Of a DNA stretch of 64,000 bases, positions 1 to 10,165 are shown one piece after another; position 1 is the first letter of the stretch, and each line of letters opens with the position of its first letter. Origin of the DNA: Gonatopus flavifemur (Eukaryota > Arthropoda > Insecta > Hymenoptera > Dryinidae); assembly GCA_018340375.1 (NCBI GenBank), contig JAFFJZ010000004.1:34818001-34882000 (forward strand), read 5' to 3'. The position numbers and the translations under genes are program-made. The notes under the pieces are model-generated. The model was given only the letters and a program-made list of their open reading frames with translations, was not told where the DNA came from and did no database searches.

Positions 1-70
1 GCCCCATCCGTAAGATGTGTACAGAATTTTTCATAAACATTGTATCATCCCTTCAAACTTTTTTATTTTA

Positions 71-508
71 CAGTAGAACCTCGATTATCCGAGCTCCGAT
101 CAACCGACGCTCCGCGTTATCCGAGGCCTGAACCACTTCGAATTAACCGAGCTGGATCCTCGGATAATACGAATCATCGAATGAATCATAAATAATAAAA
201 TCACTGATTTTTTAAAATCAAAAAAATTTGTAGCAATGCATGTTTGTACAAATAATGTACCAAAAATTAGGACATATTCATTTTCTTTTCACATTCATAT
301 TTTAATGTGATGAAGATTATAAACATATAAATATATCAGGAATATGTTGAATAATATTTATGTAATATATTCAAACTGCGCAATGAAGATTTCAAACACT
401 TGAGGGATTAAAATTTCTCAAAAAATATATATTTTCTGTATTATCCGAGGTTTCAGTTATCTGAGGTAAGCTCTCCCCACATTACCTCGGATAATCGAGG
501 TTCTACTG
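71..508. mobile_element. pogo/Tigger-like MITE
   Basis: A 438-bp element with near-identical inverted ends starting CAGTAGAACCTCGATTATCC and flanked by TA on both sides (69-70, 509-510). The end sequence and the TA duplication are those of the pogo/Tigger branch of Tc1/mariner. The AT-rich interior has no coding capacity, so it is a non-autonomous copy. Confidence 0.9.
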
Positions 509-510
509 TA

Positions 511-1223
511 CTTCTATTGTGATTTTTAAATCTTTTGATTCTTTTTGTCCTTGAGGACTCTGGATCATGAGAATATTCTTCAAAATATGGAGAAGACCGT
601 TATTTGATTATCATATTCTTCCATTCAACATCCAGTTCACTTCATTACACGAAAGTGAGTACATAAGAAATATGAAGATACATCTAATGATACATTTTCC
701 TTGAAGATCCAGATAACATTCGATTCTCCTGCCATCCTGCTCAAATCTTTAAAATACTCTTAATGTTTCTGGAAACGATTAATTTGTGAATATAAGAACA
801 AAGATTCCCTTAGCGAATCTGATCATACCAAAATTTTCAGTATGCCGTGAGTATCATTTTCGGATGGTATATAATAGGGGTGTGCGAGAAAACATACCGT
901 ATGCTTATGAAGATTATATACTTGAAGTACATCGCAATATTTTCAATCATTCGGTATTTATTCAGTACAAATTCGGTATAAATTTGATGTGGATCTTCAA
1001 TACCCAATTATTACCGACAACGTTTCAAATTTCGGTATATTTTTGTTATAAATCAAGTCTGATTTCGGCAGCAGTATTATTTGAGTATGATTGAGGGATG
1101 GAAAATTCACAAACATACCGGGTAATTTCAGCATGATCAAAGTATGATTGCATTCGCTAGGGTCTACAAGCGGTTGAAATCATTGTAAACTTGGGAAACA
1201 GAAACAACAACTTAGATGCGTAA
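511..1223. other. Non-coding AT-rich stretch
   Basis: No credible gene. The motif CGGTAT or its complement recurs between about 870 and 1120, next to a possible hAT-like start (TAGGGGTGTGCGAG near 875). I found no matching right end, so no element is called. Confidence 0.4.
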
Positions 1224-1719
1224 TGGAACAAAGCGACTGTCGTTTTGTTCAATAAAGCGACCTAGGAACAACCATAAAGCGACTTTGAGAAAAATTCGTG
1301 TTTATTAAGAATAATTGAGCGTAGGGAAACAATCAAAAAAGCATCATTAAGTAGAGATTTTGATCTATCAATTGACATAAACATCATGCTGAAATTCGAT
1401 GATTGAGGTACTGTTTGGATCGTTTGAAAAAGAGGAATTTTTGGAAGGAAATCGGCTCGGTACAACGGAACGCGTTGAGCGTGAGGGGTGGAGCTTGAGT
1501 AAAGGACACGTGGCGAAGAGGGGAGCGAGGGAGCAACTAATCACGCCTACCGAAGCAGGGACGCGGCAACGTAACAAGAACGACGAGACGACCCTGGAAC
1601 GACTAACAAACGACTTTCACATAATGTTCAGGTTAAATAAATTTGTCTTTCATATGATTGTTATTTCGGAATGCATGAGTATGTGTTCACTGAGAGGGCT
1701 ATTGATATGTGAATTGAAC

Positions 1720-3136
1720 GGATGGATACTAATTACGGGAAAACTCAGAAAGAGTTCATTTTGGATTGGGAACGAGAAAACGACCAAAAGGTGACTTTTC
1801 CGGAAATTCACTGATACTTTCGTTTTTTAATTTGATCGCGATCTCGTTGCGATTTGTGGTTGATATCTTATTTGAGGAAGGGTGTAACCGCATCATGATC
1901 CTATTGAAAGATTCACCTCAAGGTTAATTATTCGCAAATCAAGTGCGGACATATAAAGCGACTATGGAACGACCAACCGACGACTTTCGTATAAGTTTTA
2001 GGTTTCCCGATGGTTTTTCATATTGTTACAATTTCAAATTGAATCAGCTGCTCACTGAATGTCCTATGGATATGTAAATCACGCGCATGGATAACAATCA
2101 CGGGAAGTAACCGGAAAGAGTTCATTTTGGATTGGAAACGAGAAAACGACCGTAAAGCGACCTTAAAACAACCAAAGGGTGACTTTTTCGGAAATTCACT
2201 GATACTTTCGTTTCTTGATTTGATCGCGATCTCGTTGACAATTTGTGATTTATGTCTCACTTGAGGAAGGGTGTAACCGCATCATGATCCTATTGAAAGA
2301 TTCACCTCAAGGTTCATTGTTTGCAAATCGAGTGCGAACATACAAAGCGACTATGAAACGACCAACCGACGACTTTCGTATAAGTTTCAGGTGTCCCATT
2401 GTTTTTCATATTGTTACAATTTCAAATTGAATCAGCTGCTCACTGAATGTCCTATGGATATGTAAATCACGCGCATGGATAACAATCACGGGAAGAAATT
2501 GGAAAAAGTTCATTTTAAATTGGAAACGAGAAAACGACCGTAAAGCGACCTTAAAACGACCAAAAGGTGACTTTTTCAGAAATTCACTGATACTTTCGTT
2601 TCTTGATTTGATCGCGATCTCGTTGACAATTTGTGATTTATGTCTCACTTGAGGAAGGGTGTAACCGCATCATGATCCTATTGAAAGATTCACCTCAAGG
2701 TTCATTGTTTGCAAATCGAGTGCGAACATACAAAGCGACTATGAAACGACCAACCGACGACTTTCGTATAAGTTTCAGGTGTCCCATTGTTTTTCATATT
2801 GTTACAATTTCAAATTGAATCAGCTGCTCACTGAATGTCCTATGGATATGTAAATCACGCGCATGGATAACAATCACGGGAAGTAACCGGAAAGAGTTCA
2901 TTTTGGATTGGAAACGAGAAAACGACCGTAAAGCGACCTTAAAACAACCAAAGGGTGACTTTTTCGGAAATTCACTGATACTTTCGTTTTTTGATTTCAT
3001 CGCGATCTCGTTGCGATTTGTGATTTATATCTTACTTGAGGAAGGCTGTAACGGCATCATAATCCTATTGAAAGATTCACCTCAAGGTTAATTGTTCGCA
3101 AATCGAGTGCGAACATACAAAGCGACTATGAAACGA
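1720..3136 (+). repeat. 388-bp direct repeats, left arm of foldback
   Basis: About three and a half units of a 388-bp repeat. The phrase GTTACAATTTCAAATTGAAT recurs at about 2025, 2413 and 2801. Copies differ by only a few substitutions. Orientation flips abruptly near 3137. Confidence 0.9.
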
Positions 3137-3299
3137 CTCCGATCCAAAATGAACTCTTTCCGATTTCTTCCCGTGATTGTTATCCATGCGCGTGATTTAC
3201 ATATTCATAGGACATTCAGGAAGCAGCTGATTCAATTTGAAATTGTAACAATATGAAAAACCATTGGGAAACCTAAAACTTATATGAAACTCGTCGGTT

Positions 3300-3545
3300 G
3301 CCCAGGTAGGAAATGCCAATATTGACAACTGACCCATGCTTGGCAAAATACTGGGCTGCCAAGCATCGCGAACCAATATTGGTTCAATATACAACCGTTG
3401 TTCATTCTAGAAACCATACCGGGTTCCATGGGAAATGCCAATATGACAACTGGTGCAAGCTTGGCAAAATATCGGGCTGCCAAACATGAAGAACCAATAT
3501 CAACCCAATAGAAAACCGTTTGTTGTTTGAGAACCCACACCACAC
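3300..3545. repeat. Foldback spacer with ~122-bp tandem pair
   Basis: The spacer is unrelated to the 388-bp unit and holds two diverged direct copies of a ~122-bp sequence (beginning GGAAATGCCAATAT near 3308 and again near 3431). No gene is visible. Confidence 0.75.
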
Positions 3546-5143
3546 CATTAACCCTGAGGTGAATCTTCCAATAAGATTATGATGCGGTTACAGCCTTTCC
3601 AGCCTTTCTGAAGTAAGATATAAACCACAAATTGTCAACGAGATCGCGATCAAATCAAAAAACGAAAGTATCAGTGAATTTCCGAAAAAGTCACCCTTTG
3701 GTCGTTTTCTCGTTTCCAATCCAAAATGAAGTCTTTCCGATTACTTCCGGTGATTGTTATCCATGCGCATGATTTACATATCCATAGGACATTCAGTGGG
3801 CAGCTGATTCAATTTGAAATTGTAACAATATGAAAAACAATGGGAAACCTGAAACTTATACGAAAGTCGTCGGTTGGTGGTTTCATAGTCGCTTTGTATG
3901 TTCGCACTCGATTTGCGAACAATTAACCTTGAGGTGAGTCTTTCAATAGGATTATGATGCGGTTACAGCCTTCCTCAAGTAAGATATAAACCACAAATCG
4001 CAACGAGATCGCGATCAAATCAAAAAACAAAAGTATCAGTGAATTTCCAAAAAAGTCACCCTTTAGTCGTTTTAAGGTCGCTTTACGGTCGTTTTCTCGT
4101 TTCCAATCCAAAATGAACTCTTTCCGATTTCTTCCCGTGATTGTTATCCATGCGCGTGATTCACATATCCATAGGACATTCAGTGAGCAGCTGATTCAAT
4201 TTGAAATTGTAACAATATGAAAAACCATCGGGAAACCTAAAACTTATACGAAAGTCGTCGGTTGGTCGTTCCATAGTCGCTTTATATGTCCGCACTTGAT
4301 TTGCGAATAATTAACCCTGAGGTGAATCTTCCAATAGGATTATGATGCGGTTACACCCTCTCTGAAGTAGGATATGAACCACAAATTGTCAACGAGATCG
4401 CGATCAAATCAAAAAACGAAAGTATCAGTGAATTTCCGAAAAAGTCACTGTTTGGTCGTTTTAAGGTCGCTTTACGGTCGTTTTCTCGTTTCCAATCCAA
4501 AATGAACTCTTTCCGATTTCTTCCCGTGATTGTTATCCATGCGCGTGATTCACATATCCATAGGACATTCAGTGAGCAGCTGATTCAATTTGAAATTGTA
4601 ACAATATGAAAAACAATGGGAAACCTGAAACTTATACGAAAGTCGTCGGTTGGTCGTTCCATAGTCGCTTTATATGTCCGCACTTGATTTGCGAATAATT
4701 AACCCTGAGGTGAATCTTCCAATAGGATTATGATGCGGTTACAGCCTTTCTGAAGTAGGTTATAAACCACAAATTGTCAACGAGATCGCGATCAAAGCAA
4801 AAAACGAAAGTATCAGTGAATTTCCGAAAAAGTCACTCTTTGGTCGTTTTAAGGCCCCTACGGTCGTTTTCTCGTTTCCAATCCAAAATGAACTCTTTCC
4901 GATTTCTTCCCGTGATTGTTATCCATGCGCGTGATTCACATATCCAATGGACATTCAGTGAGCTGATTCAATTTGAAATTGTAACAATATGAAAAACAAT
5001 GGGAAACCTGAAACTTATACGAAAGTCGTCGGTTGGTCGTTCCATAGTCGCTTTGTATGTTTGCACTCGATATGCGAACAATTAACCTTGAGGTGAATCT
5101 TTCAATAGGATTATAATGCGGTTACACCCTTCCTCAAGTAAGA
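3546..5143 (-). repeat. 388-bp repeats, inverted (right) arm
   Basis: The same unit as the left arm in opposite orientation, with period 386-389 bp (TTCCAATCCAAAATGAA near 3714, 4101, 4490 and 4876). The array continues at 6468 after the mariner insertion. Confidence 0.9.
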
Positions 5144-5145
5144 TA

Positions 5146-6467
5146 CGAGGTGTGTTCAAAAAGTAAGGTGACTTTGTATTTTTAAGGAAAAATATTTATT
5201 TATTTATCAATATTTATGTTGTCCCCTTCAAAGTAATCGCCCTCAGATACAATACACTTATGCCAACGGTTTTTCCAATCCTCAAAGCACTTCTCATAAG
5301 CACTTTTCGGTATAGCCTTGAGCTCTTCCATCGATGCAGTCTTTATCTCTTCAATCGTTGCAAATCTACGTCCTTTCATAGGTCTCTTTAGTTTTGGGAA
5401 CAAGAAAAAGTCACATGGGGCCAAATCCGGTAAATATGGTGGCTGAGGCATGATTGTGGTGTTGTTTTTGGCCAAAAAATCTCTCACAAGCAAAAATGAG
5501 TGAGCAGGGGCATTATCGTGATACAAAAGCCATGAATTATTTTTCCACAATTCCGAACGTTTTCTTCGTATTGCTTCTCGCAAACGGCGCATAACTTCAA
5601 GATAATACTGTTTATTGACCGTACGACCATATGGTAAGAACTCCTGATGCACCACGCCATGGTAATCGAAGAAAACAGTGAGCAAAACTCTGACATTTGA
5701 TCGAACTTGGCGTGCTTTTTTCGGTCTTGGCTCATCTGGGGTCTTCCATTGGGACGATTGGACTTTGGTTTCGACATCATAACCATATACCCATGATTCG
5801 TCACCAGTTATGACCCTTTTGAGTAAATCTGGGTCGTCGTTGACGTCATTCAACAGTTCTTGAGCGATGCTCATGCGACGGTTCTTTTGGTCAAAATTTA
5901 GCAATTTCGGAACAAACTTCGCTGACACACGTCTCATGCCCAAAACGTTAGAAAAAATTTCATGGCACGAGCCAAGCGATAAACCAACATCCTCAGCAAC
6001 TTCTCTGATAGTGATTCGACGATTTTCCAAAACAATTTTCTTCACTGCTTGAACGTTTTCATCAGTTGTTGACGTGCTTGGGCGTCCAGAGCGAGGCTCG
6101 TCATTGGCATCTACCCGGCCATCTTGGAAGAGTTTGTACCACTTGTAAACATTTTTTTTACTCAGAACAGTTTCACCGTATGCTACTGTCAACATTTCAA
6201 GTGTTTCGGAGCACTTTATTTTATTTTTTACACAAAATTTGATGCAAATCCTTTGATCCATATTTTTCGATAGCAAGAAATCGCCGAGCACGCAAAACAC
6301 TTATAACCTTTACGCCTCTCACAACCAAACAAAAAATGCTATACACTTGAAACTTGGTACAGATGTTCGAGAAGAGTGTGCCAACATAACAAAACAAAAA
6401 AATCGATAATCCAAAGTACGTTGCCCGCGAAATTTGAAAAGTCACCTTACTTTTTGAACACCCCTCG
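5146..6467 (-). mobile_element. Complete mariner element
   Basis: A 1322-bp element with inverted repeats of about 30 bp (CGAGGTGTGTTCAAAAAGTA at the left, one mismatch at the right), flanked by TA (5144-5145, 6468-6469). The interrupted repeat unit reads AGATATAAACCACAA in sister copies, so the TA insertion is exact. It contains one long transposase frame and is full length for mariner. Confidence 0.95.
5200..6261 (-). CDS. Mariner transposase (DD34D), apparently intact
   Basis: Cut-and-paste DNA transposase that would act in the nucleus on the inverted repeats flanking it. From the ATG at 6261 it is 353 residues, typical of mariner. The frame is open further upstream (to 6300), but the first ATG gives the expected start MDQRICIKFC. 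The N-terminal part is the paired helix-turn-helix DNA-binding region (about 1-110). The catalytic triad is D154 (TGDESW), D249 (HDNAPAH) and D284 (PDLAPCD), with exactly 34 residues between the last two. Two family motifs vary: the linker reads KFVPKLL where WVPHEL is usual, and YLPDLAP replaces YSPDLAP. No stop or frameshift is present. Activity is possible but unproven; the motif changes could reduce it. I did not assign a subfamily. Confidence 0.95.
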   Translation of the reverse strand: MDQRICIKFCVKNKIKCSETLEMLTVAYGETVLSKKNVYKWYKLFQDGRVDANDEPRSGRPSTSTTDENVQAVKKIVLENRRITIREVAEDVGLSLGSCHEIFSNVLGMRRVSAKFVPKLLNFDQKNRRMSIAQELLNDVNDDPDLLKRVITGDESWVYGYDVETKVQSSQWKTPDEPRPKKARQVRSNVRVLLTVFFDYHGVVHQEFLPYGRTVNKQYYLEVMRRLREAIRRKRSELWKNNSWLLYHDNAPAHSFLLVRDFLAKNNTTIMPQPPYLPDLAPCDFFLFPKLKRPMKGRRFATIEEIKTASMEELKAIPKSAYEKCFEDWKNRWHKCIVSEGDYFEGDNINIDK

Positions 6468-6624
6468 TATAAACCACAAATCGCAACGAGATCGCGATCA
6501 AATCAAAAAACGAAAGTATCAGTGAATTTCCGAAAAAGTCACCTTTTGGTCGTTTTAAGGTCGCTTCACGGTCGTTTTCTCGTTCCCAATCCAAAATGAA
6601 CTCTTTCTGAGTTTTTCCCGTAAT

Positions 6625-8063
6625 CAGTGTTGCCAGAACAGCAACACGGTTGCTAGATTTAGCACTATGAAAACATTTCTAGCCCTGAATTTTTAAGTAC
6701 AGCACTTAACACTATGGATAGCACTTAGATTAAATATCTAGCACTATTTTTTCAATATCTAGCACCATGATAGAGCTCACTGCTTTCTTTTCATATAAGA
6801 CCACTGATACAGGTAAAACTGGATATTACTATATTAGAAGAAAAAAAACAACGTTATCTATTGAACGAACCTGCATTCAGTCCATTTGGATTCTCTCTTT
6901 CGTTATTTTGATTGAATAAACAAAGATACATTCACATCTGTTTGTGTCTCTCTTTCTTTCCACGCAATTCTATCATTGCGCTCATTCCAATATATGGGTG
7001 CTTCCGCCACCGAGGGAATAGAGTGGGTGAGCTTATTTTTCCACCAATCAAAAGTTAGGAAATTTTCTCTGAATTTTTCAATTGGTTAAAAGATAACCTA
7101 TTCTACTCTATTCCCATCGTTGAGCTGTATATATACATACTGGAGTGGGGGCAACAATATAATCGCGCGTATAGAGAGAGAGGTACAAACGGGTGTCAAT
7201 GTGTCCTTGTCTATCCAATCAAAATGGCGAGAGAGAAATTCGAACGGGTGTGAATCTATGTTTTTTGTTTGTTAGAAAAAAGTCCAGTTTACAGCAGGGT
7301 TGGAAGTCATTCAATTAAAACTCATTTAAATTGACGTTCAATGAACAATAAAAATTGAATTTTCAATTGAAATTTTTCTGAATTAAAAATGAAATTGAAT
7401 TCTTAATTGAAATTTTTTTGCAACAAACAATTAAATTAAATTCTCAATGGAGGTAATTTCCATTTGACATATCAATTTAATTGATTCAAAATCAAGCGAT
7501 GGTTGATCCATTTTCCTTATGTTTTCTTGTTCTTCCTCAATTAACAAATACAGAAAAACAAGAGCGCATCAGGAAAATCAATCAATCATTGCTTGATTTT
7601 AAATTACATTCATTTGATAATTGGAAACGACTTCAATTAAGAATTGAATTTAATCTTCAATTGAAGAAACTTTCAAATAAGAATTAAATCCTAATTGTTA
7701 ATTGGGTGCTTCTTCAATTAACTAATTTACAACCCTGGTTTACAGTATATTGATACATGATTTTGGTCATTGAATATCGAATCAAATATCTCTGAACATC
7801 CATTTGGAGATGTAAAATGGAAAAATAAATATACAAGGTATCTCACTAAACACTCTGACCCTGCTGAATGTAAATTCCTGATATAACAAAATGTGCAAAA
7901 TTCACAAATTCAAAATTCTCTATTTTTCCCGCGTTTTTTTTAGCACCAACATTTGGCAGCATCGAAAAAAATCTAGCACTGTCACCAATTCTAATTCAGC
8001 TCTGAACAGCACCGACTGCTGCGTCATCTAGCTCTGCGAGTCTATAACCTTCTGGCAACACTG
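6625..8063. mobile_element. Non-autonomous hAT element
   Basis: Ends CAGTGTTGCCAGAA and its complement, flanked by an 8-bp duplication CCCGTAAT (6617-6624, 8064-8071). The left foldback arm near 1725-1750 shows the uninterrupted site. The 8-bp duplication and CAGTG ends indicate hAT. The 1.44-kb interior has no transposase and hosts another hAT element. Confidence 0.93.
7295..7737. mobile_element. hAT MITE nested in a hAT element
   Basis: A 443-bp element with ends CAGGGTTG, flanked by GTTTACAG on both sides (7287-7294, 7738-7745). The interior repeats the word TTCAATTGAA and relatives. The open frame at 7481-7687 is low-complexity MITE sequence, not a gene. Confidence 0.92.
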
Positions 8064-8456
8064 CCCGTAATTAGTATCCATCCGTTCAATTCACATATCA
8101 ATAGCCCTTTCAGTGAACACATACTCATGCATTCCGAAATAACAATCATATGAAAGACAAATTTATTTAACCTGAACATTATGTGAAAGTCGTTTGTTAG
8201 TCGTTCCAGGGTCGTCTCGTCGTTCTTGTTACGTTGCCGCGTCCCTGCTTCGGTAGGCGTGATTAGTTGCTCCCTCGCTCTCCTCTTCGCCACGTGTCCT
8301 TTACTCAAGTTCCGCCCCTCACGCTCAACGCGTTCCGTTGTACCGAGCCGATTTCCTTCCAAAAATTCCTCTTTTTCAAACGATCCAAACAGTACCTCAA
8401 TCATCGAATTTCAGCATGATGTTTATGTCAATTGATAGATCAAAGCCTCTACTTAA

Positions 8457-8550
8457 GGGGTCACTAGCGCTGACCAACAGAGCACGTTGGATAGAAAAGG
8501 ACACGCTTATACGATAGAGAGAGAGGTTTGTTACCATCGCTAGTATCCCG
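8457..8550. mobile_element. 94-bp TTAA-flanked MITE (piggyBac-like)
   Basis: Short inverted ends (GGGGTCACTAGCG and CGGGATACTAGCG) flanked by TTAA (8453-8456, 8551-8554). The matching left arm near 1342-1353 has a single TTAA and no insert. TTAA targets are characteristic of piggyBac. Confidence 0.85.
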
Positions 8551-8867
8551 TTAATGATGCTTTTTTTATTTTTTCCCTACGCTCAATTATTCTTAAAAAA
8601 CACGAATTTTTCTTAAAGTTGCTTTATGGTCGTTCCTAAGTCGCTTTATTGAACAAAACGACAGTCGTTTCATGGTCGTTTCGTGGTCGTTCAGTTCCAC
8701 CAGGGTTGTTGCGAGTATGGTTTAGATTACGTCCTACATCCTACGTGAACTGATACCTAGATACTTGCTTATATTATGTGTATGAATCCCTAATGTGTAT
8801 GAATAACTCGAATAAATGTTATGTATAATAAAATGAACGATTCTGAAATCCACATGATAACTATTCC

Positions 8868-9379
8868 CCCGAAGAGAACATGAAGCTTCAGCGAACGTTC
8901 AGATCAGATGTGGATAGATCGAGCCGAAGGTTCATTAGAGCTAACTTTTAGATTCACAAACGTTTCACGAAGGTTCTACGGACGTTGAACTGTCCGCCTC
9001 GAAATACGTTCAGGAAACATAGATGGAACGTTCACTGAAGATGCATCGAAGGTTTGACGAAGCTTCTCAAAAATGTCTATATTCATATTCATTTAGATCA
9101 GTTTATATGAAAAATGAATTAATTAATACACATAAATTATTATAAATTAATCTAAGTATAGATATTTTTGTGAAGCTTCCTCAAACCTTCGATGAACCTT
9201 CAATGAACGTTGCATCTATGTTTTCTGAAAGTATTTTGAGGCGGACATTTCAACGTTCGTAGTACCTTTGACGAACGTTTGTGAATCTAAACGTTAGCTT
9301 TCATGAACTTTCATGAGCTTCGATCCGATCTATACAGATCTAATCTGAACGTTCGCTGAAGCTTCATGTTCTCTTCGGG
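8868..9379. mobile_element. Fully palindromic MITE, copy 1
   Basis: Self-complementary over its 512-bp length, with ends CCCGAAGAGAACATGAAGCT. A second copy lies at 53930-54432. The interior repeats GAACGTT and CGAAGG words. The target duplication is unclear (possibly TCC). Confidence 0.88.
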
Positions 9380-9687
9380 TCCAATAGAGGGTTTGTTTGA
9401 ATGAACTTGAACGAGAATGAATTGACATTTCTATCATCTTTACGGGAGAACGGAATCCAAACTTTCACAAATACACCAGGAAAATCAAATTACACAAACT
9501 TCTGGTTGGTGAACAGGCATTGAATATCTAAGTTGTTGTGAGAAACTGTATTTACAAAAAGGGAGCTATATGAGTTGCACGGAGATTTGATGTTGAAATC
9601 AGTCTGTGTATGGCATGACCGGATGGCAAGATGAAGGAAAAACAAAATGGAACACGTGTATCATTGATTCGATATAATACGAAACGT

Positions 9688-9693
9688 TTTATT
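9688..9693 (-). promoter_or_regulatory. Possible poly(A) signal
   Basis: AATAAA on the minus strand, 470 bp past the zinc-finger stop. If used, the 3' untranslated region would contain the MITE at 9747-9974. Position is the only support. Confidence 0.25.
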
Positions 9694-9746
9694 TATAAGA
9701 TATGTGTACAGTCAAAATATCAGAACAGATTTTATAATATATCCTA

Positions 9747-9974
9747 CACGGAGAAAACGAAACATTAGTGAGTATTTTATCAGAAAACAGAAGAAGTCTA
9801 GCCACATTGGTTACTGCGTAGACATGAACCAATCGTGTCTGTACAATAGATCATACTGTGGGGACATGACTGATTCATGTCTATAAATTAACAATCAGTG
9901 TTAAAATTTGTTTTTTTCATAACACGAACCAGTCATATCGAAATAATACTCACTGATGTTTCGTTTTCTCCGTG
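9747..9974. mobile_element. CAC-type 2-bp-TSD MITE
   Basis: A 228-bp element with ends CACGGAGAAAACGAAACAT, flanked by TA. The interior carries GACATGA/TCATGTC words. It lies just downstream of the zinc-finger gene. Confidence 0.88.
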
Positions 9975-10165
9975 TAAGATTCTAAAAAGATATATATAGA
10001 TGAAGTTAAAAAGTGAAGACTCACTGGCTGAATAAAAAAAATAATAAAAATCATATAAAAACAATTATAAAATAAAGTGATATTTACATCTTAAAGTACG
10101 GATTCTGTTCAACAGAAACAATCATGCATGTCTGTGCTTTGGGAGATTCACCTGAAGGACCAAAA

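Larger units (their letters stand above)
1224..8716. mobile_element. Giant foldback (FB-like) palindromic element
   Basis: The outer arms 1224-1960 and 8064-8716 are inverted copies of each other, and the material between them is a 388-bp unit repeated in opposite orientations on the two sides of a spacer near 3.3-3.5 kb. Long inverted repeats made of internal direct repeats are the hallmark of foldback elements such as Drosophila FB. Without later insertions it would be about 4.6 kb. The right arm carries a mariner, a hAT with a nested hAT, and a 94-bp TTAA element; the left arm carries none and shows the empty site for each. The outermost ends are uncertain by tens of bases and no target duplication was found. 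Matching open frames in both arms (1399-1794 and 8042-8404) follow from the palindrome and look non-coding. Confidence 0.8.

Noticed and set aside
1399..1794. 131-residue open frame, with a near copy at 8042-8404 on the other strand
   Set aside because: The second copy exists because the foldback arms are inverted duplicates. No domain is visible, and the tail runs into known repeat sequence.
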